Origin: Litsea cubeba
Lineage: Eukaryota > Streptophyta > Magnoliopsida > Laurales > Lauraceae
DNA: 64,000 nt
Reading direction: 5' to 3'
NCBI GenBank assembly: GCA_012931725.1
Contig: CM022944.1
Location: forward strand, 33,038,086 to 33,102,085
The notes below the pieces were generated by a model. That model saw nothing but the letters and a program-made list of their open reading frames with translations, was not told where the DNA came from and did not search any database. The translations under genes were made by a program, and so were the position numbers. This document shows positions 60,145-64,000 of this stretch, one piece after another (positions within the stretch are counted from its first letter, which is position 1; each line of letters opens with the position of its first letter).

Positions 60145-63100
60145 TTTCACGACCCCAAACACCAATCCAGATTTCAGGCCGCAACCTGTGGAGACTACCA
60201 CATTGCACTGTAAGCTGCAGTAAGATCCCCACACCAAGTTCACCCACAGGTTTCCGTGTCTGAGAACGATGGAGTTCATGATCTCTCAAATGATTGCATT
60301 TCAGTATTTCAGCAGAAGCTTGTGTGACCCATTGACCACGTACATATTTCAATCATAAGAGAGACAAATATTAGAGTGTACAAATATTCAAAAGCATTCC
60401 CATTTACAATGAAAATTGTTAGAACAAAAGTAGTTTAATTATAATTTCCCATAATGAAACAGGCCAACAAAGACCTTTACAAAATAAACCCAAAAAGTTG
60501 TTGTGAAATGTGATATACATTGTTACACCCTTCTCAATGAGCTTAAGCTTTTAGAGTAAGTGGTTGTTAACATGGTATCAGAGCGGGAGGTTGGGTGTTT
60601 GAATCCCTGGGGTTGTTGTGCCTTGTATTCTCCCACAGAAAGTGTGATTCTTGTGCGGAGCCCCTGTATTCTCCCACAGAGGTTGTTGCGTGTTTGTTCC
60701 CGTGTGGAGCCCATACATGCAGGGTGGGTGTTGTGAATTGTGGTATACATTGTTATACCATTCTCTATTAGCTTAAGCTTTTAGAGTAAGTGGTTGTCAA
60801 CAAAAGTATCTCTCCCAAAATGATGTAAGCTCCTGTGCAAGATACGATGCCTAGAATACATCATCTGCACTCGACTCAGTCAAGCCCTTGGATTCCTCAG
60901 GCGCCTCCTCTAGGGGAGGGCCTACAACACCAAGGTGTAGTATTAGACTACGAATAGCCTAGCAAGTGAACAATATAAATAACACTTCCATGTTGTAGCA
61001 AAATAGAATAAAGACATGTAATTAAATAGAATTTCAAGAAAGTCAACTAAGCAGATCATGCAGGAATAGTACTGGCAATGCATAAATAATCAAATAAAAT
61101 ACAATGCTAACATCAGGTTATATCTAGCAAATAGCGCAATGAAATGATTCCTAGCCTCATAGAGGCGCCGATGGGTCGTGGCAGGTAGGAGACCTCACGA
61201 AGGTATCGGTGGGCCGTGGCAGGCATGCAGTGCGGTGCAAATCCCCAGACACATGGTTGCTTTGCGGTGTGGCCATGATCAAGCAAAACCAAACAAATCC
61301 TACTCACATGGTAGCTCTGCGGCGTGGCCGTGGAAAGGTGTGCAATCCAATGCAAAACATGATGCAATAGTGTTCCACTGGCTAATTCAGAAATGGATCA
61401 GGCAAAACTTGCCTAGATTAACAAACTTGGAAGGTATCGTACACGACTGGTCAAGATTGGATAAAACACAACTTACTAGCCTAGACAGATTGACTGAATT
61501 GGGAAAATCATGACAAGTAACTTCACACAAATAAATGGGGCAGCATTTTGGCGAGAAATGGGTAGCCCTGAAGTGAGGAAGGAAGGTCAAGGCGGATCCG
61601 GGTGACTCAGACGGTAGCAGTGTGACAAAAGCATGCATACCAACCAAATACCACACAACCATGGATCTTGTCGGTCCACTCTTTGCCTTTGTCCCATGGA
61701 TTGACTTCTATAACTTAAACAGTTCTCTAAGGCAGGGTAAGTCAAAAGGTATGGCAAAACAATACAATTATACACATAAAAGTTGTCTGCGCAACGCACA
61801 TAAATTGAACAAGCACAACAAGTACAGATCGATTCCAAGTCAGCAACATTCAAGGAACCATTACAAATTACATTCCTAGGTCTTGGATTGCCATCAAGAG
61901 GCTAGCACACTTCCGTTCAGCTATGTGTCCTAGGGTCCCACTGTCAGGTTTAAGGATCCCCTTGGTGCTCAGACAGTAATTGACAGTCCAAACCCTAAGT
62001 TTGCATACCCATGACATGGTCATGTGCTAAATAGGCCTCCGGACAAGTCCCGAAAGTGAAAGTCAGCTCAAACTATCACTTCCCCTTAGTTTCAAGTCAC
62101 GGTGTGGGGTGAGTCTAAGTTCCAGGTCAAATTTTTTACTTATGGTCCATGGTTTCTTCAAAGGGAATTGGAGTTTGATTCCACTAATTGGTCAATTAGA
62201 GGGGCAAACAATTGCCCACAAACTCCTCAAGAAGGTACCAAAGGTGTACAAGAAATGAAGGTAAAGAATCAGGCCAAAAGGGGTCAAATAGTGGTCAATT
62301 GGACATTAGGCACCAATGCAGTCGACTGTTTGGACTGGATTTGTTCTCTCGGTTGTTCCTCTCGGCTGTTTGGCCTAATGGGTCAACAGCCTACTGGACA
62401 CCACTCGGCTGTTTGCCTGTCAAGCCAACTACCGAGTGGCCTGGGTTTGGCAACCTGGGAGGCGAACTTTGGGAATGTTTTTGGGGTTTTTCTCCTCCAT
62501 CCAAAAGGAACTTCTGGAGGTCTTTTAGCCATTGATTTGGTGGCCCATTATGATCATTTTTAGCCTATTGCACTGACCAAATCACCCCTCAAAAGGGGAA
62601 ACACAAAATTGAGCTAAAAATGTGGTTTTAGCATATTTTTTTGAAAATACTATTAAAAAAAGCATATTTTTTGAAAATTGAAGTGAATCAAACACAAATT
62701 GAGCATGCATGTCGTAATTCACATCATGAACTTGCCTTGGGTCTTTTGAGCTCTTAAAAACTTGGAAAACACTAAGCTATTCCCCAATTTCCTACAAAAA
62801 ACTCAACCTGAAAATCAAAATCAAAATCAAAGAAAGACTTCGTGGAGTGATTTGAAATTTGAGATTTGTAGATAAAAGGAGTTCCCTAGCTGAAATCTAA
62901 GACATGAGAGGAAGAGCTTACCTCTAGAAGCTCTAACGAACAAGAAAACAATGGGGAGAGGGAATGCCATGCGTGGAAATGCGAGAAAAGAGACCGGGAG
63001 AGAGCTCGGAGAGAGGAATGCGATGGCGGCGTCCTATTGTGAAGTGGTGACGAATTTGGAAGTATTCATAGGAGAAATTAGGGAGGAAGAGAGGGATGCT

Positions 63101-63653
63101 CAGCTGGGTCATTACAGCATAGAGGAAACATGGGGGAGCAGGAAGACGAAGGAAAAAGGGGTTGTGGGGCTTATATAAGTGAAATCTTTGAAATAACAGG
63201 ACTTCCGAACTAAATCTAGACGGGACAAGAACGAAAGTTTCTCGAAATTATGTTCTCTTCCCAATCAGCCCGAGAACGACATTTTTCGAGGTTCTGAGCG
63301 AAAAAATAACTTTCCGAAAATGATGATTATGTCCCTGGAAACACTAAACTTGCTCCAATGTCCACTAAATTGAACCGTTCTCTTCTCCAACATGTAAAAC
63401 CCATCAAACACTATATATAAGCCAAAATTTGACAGTTTTCTGAAATTCCCAAATTACCCTTGACCTTTTCCAAAATTCCGAACTTAGTCCTATAAGGTAC
63501 TGAGCTGGGTCCGAAGGCTCTCAAAACTTCCTGAAACTCCTCGAACACTATTCTAACACATAAACTTAGTGAATTAACATCTAAACACGCTTAGGAATTA
63601 TTAAATATAATAAATTAACATTAAGTGCAGTAATTAGGTGTTGGGGACTTACA
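60145..63653. mobile_element. Third long solo LTR (~3.2 kb net), ATAAA target duplication
   Basis: Exact ATAAA flanks (60140-60144, 63654-63658). Starts TTTCACGACCCC (drifted from TG) with a following CAATCCAGATTTCAGG, and ends GGGGACTTACA, matching the other long LTRs. Net of the TRIM at 60499-60802 it is about 3.2 kb with no coding region. Around 61150-61345 a CGGTG(G)GCCGTGGCAGG / CATGGT(A/T)GCTCTGCGG(C/T)GTGGCCGTG motif is repeated in direct orientation. Confidence 0.78.
60499..60802 (+). mobile_element. TRIM with 74-bp LTRs, 304 bp in all, AAAGT target duplication
   Basis: LTR 1 60499-60572 and LTR 2 60729-60802 are both exactly 74 bases, begin TGTTGTGAA and end CAACA/TAACA, and differ at only a few positions. 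The primer-binding site TGGTATCAGAGC starts immediately after LTR 1 (60573-60584). A purine-rich AGGGTGGG precedes LTR 2. The target duplication AAAGT is exact (60494-60498, 60803-60807). The 156-bp interior is non-coding and carries a duplicated TGTATTCTCCCACAGA. Complete in structure but needs all functions from elsewhere. Confidence 0.95.
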
Positions 63654-63658
63654 ATAAA

Positions 63659-64000
63659 CAACAATTTAGTCTTCTTTCAAATAGCTGTGTTGGTACAGTA
63701 GGGACAGGAAAACATTGAAAAGAAAAGTTAGTTTAGAAGCCTTATCCTCCGTTACAAAAAAAAAAAAAAAAAAGTATTAACAGAAAATGTTGGTACAGTA
63801 TTTAGTATTTTTTTTCTCTCTCCTTTTCTGTTTCTGTTTCACATATAGATATTTCTGGAAAGTTAAGTATGTTGATTGCTTGCTGTGTGTCTTGCCTTGT
63901 GTGATCTGCTGTGTGCGCGAGTGTTTGACCAGTGCTCCATTTTGCTTTTCCAGATCTGAATGCATTTCCAGTTGAGTGAAAGTTTATAATTTTGAAGATT
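63659..64000. other. Right edge of window, intron 7
   Basis: Contains an A run at 63756-63773 and a T/C-rich stretch at about 63805-63840. No coding block matching the next conserved part of the tomosyn-like protein is seen. Confidence 0.5.

Noticed and set aside
62102..62563. 153-codon open frame on the + strand
   Set aside because: Lies within the long solo LTR at 60145-63653, has no recognisable domain and overlaps another frame of similar length.
58435..64000. Exon 8 of the tomosyn-like gene
   Set aside because: The family's next conserved block (VLIAYENG-like) was searched for by eye in all + strand frames and not found. The region is intronic as far as seen.

Overview
The window is plant nuclear DNA. 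It is AT-rich, has GT-AG introns, and is dominated by plant-type transposable elements: copia and gypsy LTR elements, TRIMs, L1-like and RTE-like LINEs, PIF/Harbinger, hAT-like and Mutator-like MITEs. There is no prokaryotic gene organisation. The style (very large introns packed with nested elements, many GGGGCCCAC-rich repeats) suggests a large-genome woody angiosperm. The species cannot be fixed from sequence alone.

There is one real protein-coding gene. It lies on the + strand, begins at about 6426 and is still unfinished at the right edge. Seven coding exons (6426-6464, 8121-8254, 14906-14990, 33458-33511, 41066-41157, 41280-41383, 58359-58434) join in frame into the N-terminal ~194 residues of a plant tomosyn / Lgl-family WD40 protein (the Arabidopsis At5g05570-like, 'transducin family/WD-40' type). 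Only 584 coding bases are spread over more than 52 kb. Introns 2, 3, 4 and 6 are about 6.7, 18.5, 7.6 and 17 kb. The remaining exons must lie to the right of the window.

Layout. 1-6200 is upstream flank: a decayed copia element with its 3' LTR, a minus-strand gag-only LTR-element remnant, a tRNA-type SINE and a MITE. 6239-6464 holds a candidate core promoter and exon 1. Intron 1 holds a Mutator-type MITE. Intron 2 holds a Harbinger-type non-autonomous element with an internal 14-unit minisatellite, two LINE insertions with target duplications, and TRIM-like repeats. Intron 3 holds a decayed RNase H, degenerate tandem repeats, a hAT-like MITE, a 5.25-kb Harbinger element with dead transposase and Myb/SANT genes nested inside another inverted-repeat element, an internally deleted RTE LINE, a Mutator-type MITE, a long LTR and a compact TRIM. 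Intron 4 holds a second RTE relic in the opposite orientation, tandem repeats and further MITEs. Intron 6 holds a hAT-like MITE, a copia-type solo LTR, and a deep nest: a long solo LTR containing a non-autonomous gypsy element, a LINE, and another gypsy element that itself contains a second long solo LTR. Intron 7, as far as seen, holds a third long solo LTR carrying a 304-bp TRIM with 74-bp LTRs.

The transposon genes seen are all damaged, so nothing here looks like a working accessory system. The interest lies in the architecture: how one conserved exocytosis-related gene tolerates this load, the matched autonomous/non-autonomous Harbinger pair, repeated solo-LTR formation, and two very small TRIMs. 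All family assignments come from reading the sequence, without database searches. Element boundaries supported by target-site duplications are the most secure; others are approximate.
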